Shown in pieces: positions 15,988 to 23,738 of a DNA stretch of 64,000 bases. The notes beneath the pieces are model-generated. The model saw nothing but the letters and a program-made list of their open reading frames with translations. It ran no database searches and was not told the DNA's origin. Source of the DNA: Mesorhizobium amorphae (GTDB lineage Bacteria; Pseudomonadota; Alphaproteobacteria; Rhizobiales; Rhizobiaceae); NCBI GenBank assembly GCA_003240775.1, contig QFNI01000003.1:84530-148529 (forward strand), read 5' to 3'. Position 1 is the first letter of the stretch. Every line of letters starts with the position of its first letter. The position numbers were made by a program, and so were the translations under genes.

Positions 15988-17373
15988 TCAGATCGCGAGC
16001 AGAAGATGCTCCTGGCTGCCCGACAGGAGGCGTGACACGACGCCCAGCCCCCGGCGCAGTTCCGCCTCGTCGGTGGAGCCGAGCGAGATGCGCACGGCCG
16101 GATGCCAGGGTGCGGGCGAGGTGCGGAACGAAGCGCCCGGCGCGATGGCCACACCGTCGAGCCGCGCCTGGGCGACGAAGCCTTCCTCGGTGCGATCTTC
16201 GGGCAGCGGCAGCCACACATGCAGCGCCTGGGGGTGGGAGAAGTGCGCAACGCCTTCCAGCATCTCGCTGGCGATGGCGTTGCGCCGCCCGAGCGCCCGG
16301 CGCTGCCAGCGCACGAGGTCGATGGCCGTGCCGTCCTCCACCCATTTCGAGGCGATCTCGGCCATCGCGGGCGTGGCCATCCAGGACGAAACGAGCTGGC
16401 GGTTGGCGACCGCCGACGCATAGCGGTCTGGCGCGGCGAGATAGCCGATGCGCAGGCCCGGCACGACGATCTTGGTGAACGAGGTGACGTAGAGCGTGCG
16501 CTCGGGCGCGAAGAAGAAGAGCGGCGGCGCACGGTCCTCCACCAGGGGGCCGAGCACATCGTTTTCGATGATCGCGATGTCGTGGCGGCGCGCCACTTCC
16601 GCGATCGCCGATCGGCGCACCCCGTGCATCAGCGTCGCCGTGGGGTTGATCACGGAAGGCTGCACGAACACGGCCCGCACGCCGCCGTGCCGGCACGCCT
16701 CGTCGAGCGCTTCGGGCACGATGCCCTGCCCGTCGATGGCCACGCCCTTGAGCGTGATGCCGAGATAAGACGAGAGCGGCACCAGCGTGTGGTGGCCGAC
16801 CGCTTCCGTCACCACGGTGGAGCCGGGCGGCGCGACGCTCATCAGCGCCACGGTCATCGCGGCCGTCGCCCCGTTGGTGACACTCACATTCTCGGGCGCG
16901 ACATCGAGCCCGCAAAGCCGCAGCCAGGCGGCCCCCCGCAGCCTGTGGCGGGGAAACACGGTGTTGGGGCGGAAGGAAAGCGCAGCACTCGCCGGCAGGT
17001 TCTCGCCCAGCCACGCGAAGGCGGATTTCATCTTGTCGAGATGCATGGTCTCGCAGACGGGCTTCAAAATCGACAGGTCGATCACCTCGCCCGGCCGCTC
17101 GGGCAGGTAGGGCGGCTCGGGGTCGGGCCGGCGGTTCTGCACAAACGAGCCGCGCCCGATCTCGCCGCTGATCAGCCCGCGCCGAATCAGTTCCTCATAG
17201 GCCCGGCTCACCGTCTGCACGGAGAGCTTGAGGTCGTCGGCCAGCTTGCGATGGGGCGGCAAACGGGCGCCCACCGCGAGCTCGCCCTCGCGGATCGCGC
17301 GCGAAAACTGCTCGGCGAGCGAGAGATAGGCCGGGCGGCGCAAGGTGGTGGGGTTGGGGGTCCACATTGTCAT
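15988..17373 (-). CDS. enuR: MocR/GntR-type regulator EnuR of ectoine catabolism
   Basis: A 461-residue chimeric regulator. An N-terminal GntR winged helix (residues about 15-80, LADDLKLSVQTVSRAYEELIRRGLISGEIGRGSFV) is fused to a fold-type-I aminotransferase-like domain. The PLP-binding lysine is visible in SFTKIVVPGLRIGYL (Lys301), and the phosphate/ring contacts in NGATAAMT and EN-x-V. In Ruegeria pomeroyi EnuR represses ectoine genes until ectoine-derived diaminobutyrate compounds react with the bound PLP. ATG 17373 (MTMW) or ATG 17367 (MW) are both possible starts, and the candidate operator overlaps them, suggesting autoregulation. It is transcribed towards ehuA. Confidence 0.9.
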   Translation of the reverse strand: MTMWTPNPTTLRRPAYLSLAEQFSRAIREGELAVGARLPPHRKLADDLKLSVQTVSRAYEELIRRGLISGEIGRGSFVQNRRPDPEPPYLPERPGEVIDLSILKPVCETMHLDKMKSAFAWLGENLPASAALSFRPNTVFPRHRLRGAAWLRLCGLDVAPENVSVTNGATAAMTVALMSVAPPGSTVVTEAVGHHTLVPLSSYLGITLKGVAIDGQGIVPEALDEACRHGGVRAVFVQPSVINPTATLMHGVRRSAIAEVARRHDIAIIENDVLGPLVEDRAPPLFFFAPERTLYVTSFTKIVVPGLRIGYLAAPDRYASAVANRQLVSSWMATPAMAEIASKWVEDGTAIDLVRWQRRALGRRNAIASEMLEGVAHFSHPQALHVWLPLPEDRTEEGFVAQARLDGVAIAPGASFRTSPAPWHPAVRISLGSTDEAELRRGLGVVSRLLSGSQEHLLLAI

Positions 17374-17401
17374 GATCGAGCAAAGCGCCGAATCACGACA
17401 A
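17367..17401. promoter_or_regulatory. inverted EnuR-box pair over the enuR start and divergent promoter
   Basis: TTGTCATGAT (17367-17376) and ATCACGACAA (17392-17401) form an inverted repeat with one mismatch and a 15-base spacer. The left half covers the enuR start codon. A TTGACA at 17402-17407 could be the -35 of the divergent asnC-type gene, though no good -10 follows. The half-sites match those upstream of ehuA, so one regulator probably controls both promoters. Confidence 0.55.
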
Positions 17402-17457
17402 TTGACAATCGCTTTTTGCGCTCCCCATGGTCGCACACCAGCAATCATCGGACCGTC

Positions 17458-17949
17458 ATGCCCGCCATCAAGCTCGATGCGATCGACCTCAGGATCCTTT
17501 CCGCCGTGGCGCGCGAAGGACGCATCACCAAGCTTCGGCTCGCCGAAGAGGCGGGGCTTTCGCCCACGCCGTGCTGGATGCGGCTGCGCAGGCTCGAAAC
17601 GGCGGGCGTGGTGTCGGGCTACCATGCGCGGGTGAACCTCCGCGCGGTGGCGCCCTTCGTTTCCGTGCTGGTGGAGGTGACGCTCGGCAACCACCGCCAG
17701 GCCGATTTCGACCGCTTCGAGCGCGCCATCCGCGAGGTTTCCGCCATCACCGACTGCTGGGCGGTGGGGGGCGGGGTGGACTATCTCCTCAAGCTCAAGA
17801 CGCGCGACATCGACAGCTACCAGCGCGAGATCGACGCGCTTCTGGAGCGCGAGATCGGCATCGACCGCTATTTCACCTATGTGGTCACCCGCACGGTGAA
17901 GGAAACGGTGCTGCCCGACCTCGAAGCGCTCCTGCCGCCCGGCGCTTGA
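17458..17949 (+). CDS. AsnC/Lrp-family regulator of ectoine catabolism (DoeX type)
   Basis: A 163-residue Lrp/AsnC regulator. An N-terminal helix-turn-helix (LDAIDLRILSAVAREGRITKLRLAEEAGLSPTPCWMRLRRLE) is followed by a RAM ligand-binding domain (VSVLVEVTLGNHRQADFDRFERAIREV...CWAVGGGVDYLLKLKTRD). A regulator of this family (DoeX in Halomonas elongata, AsnC in ectoine clusters of Rhodobacterales) commonly accompanies the doe genes. It is divergent from enuR, with the shared operator region between them, and precedes doeC by 124 bases. ATG 17458 is the start of the family's usual N-terminus. Confidence 0.85.
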   Translation: MPAIKLDAIDLRILSAVAREGRITKLRLAEEAGLSPTPCWMRLRRLETAGVVSGYHARVNLRAVAPFVSVLVEVTLGNHRQADFDRFERAIREVSAITDCWAVGGGVDYLLKLKTRDIDSYQREIDALLEREIGIDRYFTYVVTRTVKETVLPDLEALLPPGA

Positions 17950-18073
17950 GAGAATCTCGCTTCGAGCGGGGCCGGATGCAGAGGATCGGTCTTTGGGGAG
18001 CGCCCGGAAGAGCCCCGTTCTCTTCCCTCCCGCGCATAGGCTGGCGGCGATCCATCCGCCAAAGGCCTTCGCC

Positions 18074-19567
18074 ATGCCCGCACGCGCCCATCGCGACGAC
18101 CCCCACCCCGCCCTCGGCCGGCTGAACGACAGGCGCCTGCTGCGCAGCCTCGCTTATGTGGACGGGCAGTGGCGCACCGGCCCCGATGCCGCGAGCTTCG
18201 CCGTGCGCGATCCCGCGACACGCGGGCTCGTGGCATCGGTCGCGGCAGTCGATGCCGAAGGCACCACGCAGGCGATCGAGGCCGCAGCCGGCGCGTTTCC
18301 CCTTTGGCGGGCGCGTCTTCCCCAGGAGCGCAGCGCGGTGCTGCGGCGCTGGTTCGAGCTGATCGTGGCGAACACGGAGGACTTGGCCCTCCTGATGACG
18401 CTCGAACAGGGCAAGCCGCTCGCCGAGAGCCGGGGCGAGATCGCCTATGCCGCCTCCTTCGTGGAATGGTATGCGGAGGAAGCCAAGCGGGTGAACGCGG
18501 AAGGGGTGACGAGCCACCTGGCCCACGCGGAGATGAGCGTGCGGCGCGAGCCGCTCGGCGTGGTCGGCCTCGTCACGCCGTGGAACTTTCCGTCCGCCAT
18601 GCTCACCCGCAAGGCCGCCGCAGCGCTCGGCGCGGGCTGCACGGTGGTGGCGCACCCCTCGTCCGAGACGCCGCTCTCGGCACTTGCGCTGGCCGAGCTC
18701 GGCGAGCGCGCGGGCCTGCCGGGAGGCGTGTTCAACGTGGTGACGGGCAGCGCCCAGACGATCGTGGGCGTATTCTGCGGGGACGCGCGCGTGCGCGCCT
18801 TGTCGTTCACGGGCTCGACCGAGATCGGCCGCCTCATCGCCGCGCAGTGCGCGCCCACCGTCAAGCGCCTGCTGCTCGAGCTCGGCGGCCACGCGCCGCT
18901 TCTGGTGTTCGACGATGCTGACCTCGACCGCGCGGTCGCGATAGCGCTCGACGCCAAGTTCGCGACATCGGGCCAGGATTGCCTGGCGGCCAACCGCATC
19001 TTCGTGCAGCGCGGGCTCTACCCGCGTTTCGTGGAAGCCTTCGGCCGGGCGGTGGCCGGGCTCAAGGTCGGCAACGGGCTCGACGAGACGAGCGTGATCG
19101 GCCCGCTGATGCATGAGCGGGCCTTTGCGAAATGCGAGGCGCATGTGGGGGACGCCCTGTCCAAGGGCGCAAGGCTCGTGGTGGGCGGCGGGTGTCGCGA
19201 GGCGGGCCCGCTCTTCTTCGCGCCGACGCTTTTGGCCGACGTGCCCGACGATGCCGCGATCCTCCACGAGGAAACCTTCGGGCCGGTGGCTGCGGTTCTG
19301 CCCTTCGACACCGAGGACGAAGCGATCCGCCGCGCCAACGACACGGAATACGGCCTCGTCGCTTATCTCGTTTCCGAGAACGGCGCGCGGCAGCGGCGCG
19401 TGGCGGCCGCCCTCGACTACGGCATGGTGGCCGTCAACCGCGTGAAGATCACGGGCGCCCCCATCCCCTTTGGCGGCGTGAAGCAGTCCGGCATCGGCCG
19501 CGAAGGCTCGCGCCACGGCATCGAGGCCTTCACCGACCTCAAATATATCTGCACCGACCTTTCCTGA
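18074..19567 (+). CDS. doeC: aldehyde dehydrogenase DoeC (aspartate-semialdehyde to aspartate)
   Basis: An NAD(P)-dependent aldehyde dehydrogenase of 497 residues that oxidises aspartate-semialdehyde made by DoeD. The catalytic glutamate lies in LLELGGHAPLLVF and the nucleophilic cysteine in SGQDCLAANRIF; GSTEIGR is the Rossmann contact and the C-terminus is the usual GGVKQSGIGREGSRHG block. The cofactor-binding segment reads GCTVVAHPSSETP where most SSADH-like enzymes have a lysine before Pro-Ser/Ala, so cofactor binding may differ. ATG 18074 was preferred to 17993 because the extra 27 residues are not family-like. It lies 17 bases before doeD. Confidence 0.87.
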   Translation: MPARAHRDDPHPALGRLNDRRLLRSLAYVDGQWRTGPDAASFAVRDPATRGLVASVAAVDAEGTTQAIEAAAGAFPLWRARLPQERSAVLRRWFELIVANTEDLALLMTLEQGKPLAESRGEIAYAASFVEWYAEEAKRVNAEGVTSHLAHAEMSVRREPLGVVGLVTPWNFPSAMLTRKAAAALGAGCTVVAHPSSETPLSALALAELGERAGLPGGVFNVVTGSAQTIVGVFCGDARVRALSFTGSTEIGRLIAAQCAPTVKRLLLELGGHAPLLVFDDADLDRAVAIALDAKFATSGQDCLAANRIFVQRGLYPRFVEAFGRAVAGLKVGNGLDETSVIGPLMHERAFAKCEAHVGDALSKGARLVVGGGCREAGPLFFAPTLLADVPDDAAILHEETFGPVAAVLPFDTEDEAIRRANDTEYGLVAYLVSENGARQRRVAAALDYGMVAVNRVKITGAPIPFGGVKQSGIGREGSRHGIEAFTDLKYICTDLS

Positions 19568-19584
19568 CCTCCAAGGAGTTCCCC

Positions 19585-20961
19585 ATGCTCGATCGCTCCA
19601 ACGAACTCGCGGCCTGGGACCGCGACCACTTCTTCCACCCCTCCACCAACATGGGCACCCATGCCCGCGGCGAGACGCCGACCCGCGTGATGGCGGGCGG
19701 CGAGGGCGTGTGGATCACGGATGTTTCCGGCAAGAAGAGCTTGGACGCCTTTGCCGGCCTTTATTGCGTCAATGTCGGCTACGGCCGGCAGAAGATCGCG
19801 GACGCCATCGCCGCCCAGGCCAAGGACCTGGCCTATTACCACGCCTATGTCGGCCACGGCACGGAGACCTCGATCCGGCTCGCCAAGATGATCGTCGACC
19901 GCGCGCCGCAGGGCATGAGCCGCGTGTTCTTCGGCCTCGGCGGCTCGGACGCCAACGAGACCAACATCAAGCTGATCTGGTTCTACAACAACGTGCTCGG
20001 ACGGCCCGAGAAGAAGAAGATCATCTCGCGCTGGCGCGGCTATCACGGCTCGGGCGTGATGACGGGCTCCCTGACGGGCTTGAAGCTCTTCCACGACGCC
20101 TTCGACCTGCCGCGCGCGCCCGTGCTGCACACGGAAGCGCCCTATTACTTCCGCCGCCCCGACCGCGACATGAGCGAGGAGCAGTTCTCTGAGTTCTGCG
20201 CCGACAAGCTTGAGGAGATGATCCTGGCCGAGGGCCCCGACACGGTGGCCGCCTTCATCGGTGAGCCGATCCTGGGCACCGGCGGCATCGTGCCCCCGCC
20301 CGCCGGCTACTGGGAGAAGATCCAGGCCGTGCTCACGAAATACGACGTGCTCCTGGTGGCCGACGAGGTGGTCACGGGCTTCGGGCGGCTCGGCACCATG
20401 TTCGGCTCGGACCACTACGGCATCAAGCCCGACCTCGTCACCATCGCCAAGGGCCTCACCTCGGCCTATGCGCCCTTGTCGGGCTCGATCGTGGGCGAGC
20501 GGATGTGGAAGGTCCTGGTGGAGGGCTCCGACAAGATGGGCCCGCTCGGCCACGGCTGGACCTATTCGGCCCATCCGCTTTGCGCGGCGGCGGCCATCGC
20601 CAATCTCGAACTGGTGGACGAGCTGGATCTCGTGCGCAACGCGGGCGAGACCGGCGCCTATTTCCGCGAGCGGCTCGCAGCAGCCGTGGGCGACCACCCC
20701 CATGTCGGCGAGGTGCGCGGCGACGGCATGCTCGCAGCCGTGGAATTCGTGCGCGACCGCGACGACCGCGTGTTCTTCGACGCTTCCGAGAAGGTCGGCC
20801 CCCGGATCGCCGCGGCACTCCTCGAACGCGGCGTGATCGCCCGCGCCATGCCGCAAGGCGACATCCTGGGCTTCGCCCCGCCGCTCTGCCTTTCCCGCGA
20901 GGAGGCCGACACGGTGGTGGAAAGCACGGCCGATGCGGTGCGCGCGGTGTTTACCGCGTAA
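19585..20961 (+). CDS. doeD: L-2,4-diaminobutyrate transaminase DoeD
   Basis: A class III (omega) PLP aminotransferase of 458 residues that converts diaminobutyrate to aspartate-semialdehyde for DoeC. Family features are FAGLYCVNVGYGRQKIADAI, the SRWRGYHGS aromatic segment, DEVVTGFGRLG (PLP-ring Asp) and TIAKGLTSAYAPLSG with the Schiff-base lysine. A good ribosome binding site, AAGGAG, lies 9 bases before the ATG, which fixes the start. It is the last gene of the doeX-doeC-doeD unit, and a short hairpin follows 22 bases after the stop. Confidence 0.9.
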   Translation: MLDRSNELAAWDRDHFFHPSTNMGTHARGETPTRVMAGGEGVWITDVSGKKSLDAFAGLYCVNVGYGRQKIADAIAAQAKDLAYYHAYVGHGTETSIRLAKMIVDRAPQGMSRVFFGLGGSDANETNIKLIWFYNNVLGRPEKKKIISRWRGYHGSGVMTGSLTGLKLFHDAFDLPRAPVLHTEAPYYFRRPDRDMSEEQFSEFCADKLEEMILAEGPDTVAAFIGEPILGTGGIVPPPAGYWEKIQAVLTKYDVLLVADEVVTGFGRLGTMFGSDHYGIKPDLVTIAKGLTSAYAPLSGSIVGERMWKVLVEGSDKMGPLGHGWTYSAHPLCAAAAIANLELVDELDLVRNAGETGAYFRERLAAAVGDHPHVGEVRGDGMLAAVEFVRDRDDRVFFDASEKVGPRIAAALLERGVIARAMPQGDILGFAPPLCLSREEADTVVESTADAVRAVFTA

Positions 20962-20982
20962 GATACAGAGACAGATCGGAGC

Positions 20983-20999
20983 GCCCGGCGGGACCGGGC
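20983..20999 (+). terminator. hairpin after doeD
   Basis: GCCCGG and CCGGGC arms with a 5-base loop sit 22 bases after the doeD stop. There is no T-tract, so it is at most a weak or Rho-assisted terminator. The rest of the 20962-21288 gap holds only the short open frame at 21131 and no other recognisable element. Confidence 0.3.
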
Positions 21000-21130
21000 C
21001 TCCGTGCAACGGCGGCGCCGTCGCGTAACAGCATCCGTTGCCGGCACGATACGAAGAGCGTTCTCCGCCGCCACTTGGCCGCAAAGCACCGGCCCTATGC
21101 GTGTTCGCGATCCATCCGGGAACACCCTAA

Positions 21131-21292
21131 ATGCCCAGCCTGCCCCGCCCCACGATGCCCGAAAGCCTGCTCTGGCTGTCGAACGAGCTTTACTGGAGGC
21201 AGAACCTGTCGACCGTGCCGCGGGCTGCCGAACCCCAGCCGGAGGCCCCGCGCCGCCTGGGCCTCGGCCAGGAAGGGTTGCGGCGCCCCTAG
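21131..21292 (+). CDS. possible 53-residue protein of unknown function
   Basis: A short open frame in the 330-base gap between doeD and the ChuX-like gene. The translation starts MPSLPRPTMPESLLWLSNELYWR and ends in a Pro/Arg-rich tail. The aromatic/leucine patch looks protein-like, but there is no clear ribosome binding site and no family I recognise. Its stop overlaps the last 4 bases of the convergent ChuX-like gene. It may be chance. Confidence 0.25.
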   Translation: MPSLPRPTMPESLLWLSNELYWRQNLSTVPRAAEPQPEAPRRLGLGQEGLRRP

Positions 21293-22011
21293 CCGGCGGC
21301 GCTGAAGGCGTCGGCGGGGCCGGAGACGCGGAGGCCCAAGGGGTTGCCTGCGGCATCGAGCGCGGTCCACTCCGATCCCGTCGGTCCCGTCGACGCTTCC
21401 CAGCGCGCCACGGCGCCCGCCTTGAGGTGGAGGTGGAAGTCGGCGCGCATGAGGTTGATGAAGCCCATGGCGGGCTTCACCGTTTCCACCGCGCCTTGCC
21501 AGCGCTGGTGAAAGCCGGGGCGGCGAAATTCCACGGAGATGGGCAGGCCCTTCGCCATCGCGAGATCGAAGGGCGTGCGGCCGGGATCGTTGTCGGCCAC
21601 CTCGCCGCGCTCGGCTGCGGGCGCCGGCTCCTTGGGCGCAAGCTCGGTGCCGGTGGGCAGCGTGGCGAGCGCGGCATCGAAAGGGGCGAGGCCGCCGAAG
21701 CCGACCACGCTTGCGATGGCTTCGCCGCCCTCGTCCAGGATGTCGACGCGCGGCAGTTCCATCTCGCCCATGCGGCCCGTGCGGTCGGCCACCAGGGAAT
21801 GGATGGCGGAGAGATCGAAGCGACTGTCATGCTCGGCGCCGAGCAGCGCCACATGCCCGTCGCTCGCTTCCACGCGCTCCACGGTGCCGATGCGCTCGTG
21901 GGTCGCGCCGTGGGCGCGCGCGGTGATCATCAGCTTTCCCATGAGGGGCAGGATGTGGAGGAACTGGGCGGGCGAGACGGCAAGAAGCTCGCGGGCGAAA
22001 GGCTGGCTCAT
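21289..22011 (-). CDS. ChuX/HemS-like heme-utilization domain protein
   Basis: A cytosolic protein of 240 residues without signal peptide. The N-terminal half (LLAVSPAQFLHILPLMGKLMITARAHGATHERIGTVERVEASDG ... GRMGEMELPRVDILDEGGEAIASVVGF) resembles the ChuX/HutX/HemS fold of heme-handling proteins. The C-terminal half (FINLMRADFHLHLKAGAVARW) looks like a second related repeat. It is encoded 8 bases after an SbmA-type ABC gene and in one operon with a heme-type TonB receptor, which supports a role in receiving or degrading heme or a related tetrapyrrole. The family match is by eye and moderate. Confidence 0.5.
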   Translation of the reverse strand: MSQPFARELLAVSPAQFLHILPLMGKLMITARAHGATHERIGTVERVEASDGHVALLGAEHDSRFDLSAIHSLVADRTGRMGEMELPRVDILDEGGEAIASVVGFGGLAPFDAALATLPTGTELAPKEPAPAAERGEVADNDPGRTPFDLAMAKGLPISVEFRRPGFHQRWQGAVETVKPAMGFINLMRADFHLHLKAGAVARWEASTGPTGSEWTALDAAGNPLGLRVSGPADAFSAAG

Positions 22012-22019
22012 GATGGTTC

Positions 22020-23738
22020 TCAGGCTGGTTGCAGTGTGAAGCTGTGGGGTGTGGACGTGATCGGCACGGTTCGCACGGGCCCGAGCCCGAGGGGCTCGCG
22101 GTGGGACACGACCACGAAGGTGGTCTGGGGAAGCGCTGTGCGCAGGGCCGAAAAAAGCGCCTGCTCGGCTTCGGGGTCGAGCGCGGAGGTCGCCTCGTCC
22201 AGAAACGCCCAGTCGGGGCGGTGAACGAGCAGCCGGGCCAGCATCAGCCGCTGGCGCTCGCCGCCCGACAGACCTGCGAGCCCGTCCGTGCCCAGGCGCG
22301 CGACGCCCACCGTGCGGAGCGCCTTCTCGATGGTGCCGGGCGCGAAATCCTCCTCGGCCGCCGGGTAGGCCACGGCATCCGCCACCGCGCCCAGCGGCGC
22401 ATAGGGCTGCTGGGGCAGAAACAGGAGCGAGGCGCGGGGCAGATCCACCTCGCCCTCCGCATGGGGCCAGAGGCCGGCGAGCGTTTTCAGGAGCGTGGTC
22501 TTGCCGACGCCCGAGACGCCCTTGAGCCAGACCGTCTGCCCCAGCTGGAGTTCGAGCGCGGGCAGGGAAAAGAGCGTCTGGCCCGTGGCCGTACAGACGC
22601 GCAGGCTCCGCACGCGAAGCCTTCCATCCGGCGAGGGCGCGATGTCGGGGCCCGTTCTCCTGCTTTTCGACGCCTCGGCGGCATCCACGAAGGCGCCCAG
22701 GCGCGAGGCGGCCGCCGCAAGCTCGGCCAGGGGCCGATAGGCGAAGATGAACCAGGACAGCGTGGTGACCACCTGGGAAAAGGCCGAGCCGAGCTGCATC
22801 AAGCCGCCGAAGGTGACGCCGCCGCCGAAGAAGGCGGGCAGGCCGAGAAAGGTGGGAATGCGCAGCACCGTGAAGCGGTAGGGGTATGTGAAGGAGGACA
22901 GGATCAGCTCGCGGCCGATCAGGCGGCGCCAGTTCACCATGATGGCGTCGAACAGGCGGCCGAAGCCGCGCCGCTCGGCGCCCTCGCCGTTGGAGAGTGC
23001 TATCGCATCCACGTTCTCGCGCAGCCGGGCGAGCGCGAAGCGGTAGTCGGCCTCGCGGCGCTGCTGGTCGAAGTAAAGGCCCTTCAACTGGCGCCCGAGC
23101 AGATGCGTCACCCCACTCGCCAGCGCGACATAGAGGAAGGCGGCCCACACCATGTAGCGCGACAGCTCCCAGTCCACGCCAAGGAACGAGAGCGGCAGCG
23201 GAAAGGTGGAAAGCCCCCACAGCACCGCGAGATAGGAGAACAGGCCGACCACCCTCGTCACCACGTCCATCGAGAGCGGGATGGCGCCGGACTGGGTGGA
23301 ATGGTCGGTGGCGGGGCCGGCCAGAAACAGCCGGCAGTCCTCGGCGATGCGCTGGTCGGGGTTGTCGATGCCCGACGCGCCCAGGCGCCAGAAGGTCTTG
23401 TCCGCGAGGTAGCGGTCGAGCACCTGCGCGGTCAGAGCGCGGCGCCAGCGGATCTCGAGAAGCTTGCGGAGGTAGGAGGCGGAGAGTTCGCGCGCCACTT
23501 CGGCCACCACGATCACGCCGAAGATGCCGACCTGGCGCAGGGCTTCGCCGACGTTCATGCCCTGGAGCGCGTCGTAGAAATCCTTGGTCCAGGCGATCAG
23601 GCGCAGGCCCACGAGCACGGAGGCGAGCTCCAGCGCCAGCACCACGAAATAGAGCGGCACGCCCGCCTTGCCTCCCGGCCCGGCGATGGTGAGCCGGACC
23701 AGAAAGGCGATGTGCCGGAGAACGAGCGGCACCCGCAT
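22020..23738 (-). CDS. ABC transporter with SbmA/BacA-type membrane domain fused to ATPase
   Basis: A 572-residue half transporter. The N-terminal membrane domain contains the SbmA/BacA-type sequence IAWTKDFYDALQGMNV, LRKLLEIRWRRALTAQVLDRYLADKTFWRL and NPDQRIAEDCRLF. The C-terminal ATPase has Walker A GVSGVGKTT, signature LSGGERQRLMLARLL and Walker B WAFLDEATSALDPE. Relatives include YddA and the mycobacterial cobalamin importer Rv1819c, so import of a large solute (heme, cobalamin or peptide) is plausible. The start at 23738 overlaps the receptor stop by one base, so outer- and inner-membrane steps are translationally coupled. Confidence 0.82.
   Translation of the reverse strand: MRVPLVLRHIAFLVRLTIAGPGGKAGVPLYFVVLALELASVLVGLRLIAWTKDFYDALQGMNVGEALRQVGIFGVIVVAEVARELSASYLRKLLEIRWRRALTAQVLDRYLADKTFWRLGASGIDNPDQRIAEDCRLFLAGPATDHSTQSGAIPLSMDVVTRVVGLFSYLAVLWGLSTFPLPLSFLGVDWELSRYMVWAAFLYVALASGVTHLLGRQLKGLYFDQQRREADYRFALARLRENVDAIALSNGEGAERRGFGRLFDAIMVNWRRLIGRELILSSFTYPYRFTVLRIPTFLGLPAFFGGGVTFGGLMQLGSAFSQVVTTLSWFIFAYRPLAELAAAASRLGAFVDAAEASKSRRTGPDIAPSPDGRLRVRSLRVCTATGQTLFSLPALELQLGQTVWLKGVSGVGKTTLLKTLAGLWPHAEGEVDLPRASLLFLPQQPYAPLGAVADAVAYPAAEEDFAPGTIEKALRTVGVARLGTDGLAGLSGGERQRLMLARLLVHRPDWAFLDEATSALDPEAEQALFSALRTALPQTTFVVVSHREPLGLGPVRTVPITSTPHSFTLQPA

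Noticed and set aside
17402..17430. Full sigma-70 promoter for the asnC-type gene
   Set aside because: TTGACA is a good -35, but the sequence at the -10 position (CCATGG region) does not resemble TATAAT, so I list only the operator.
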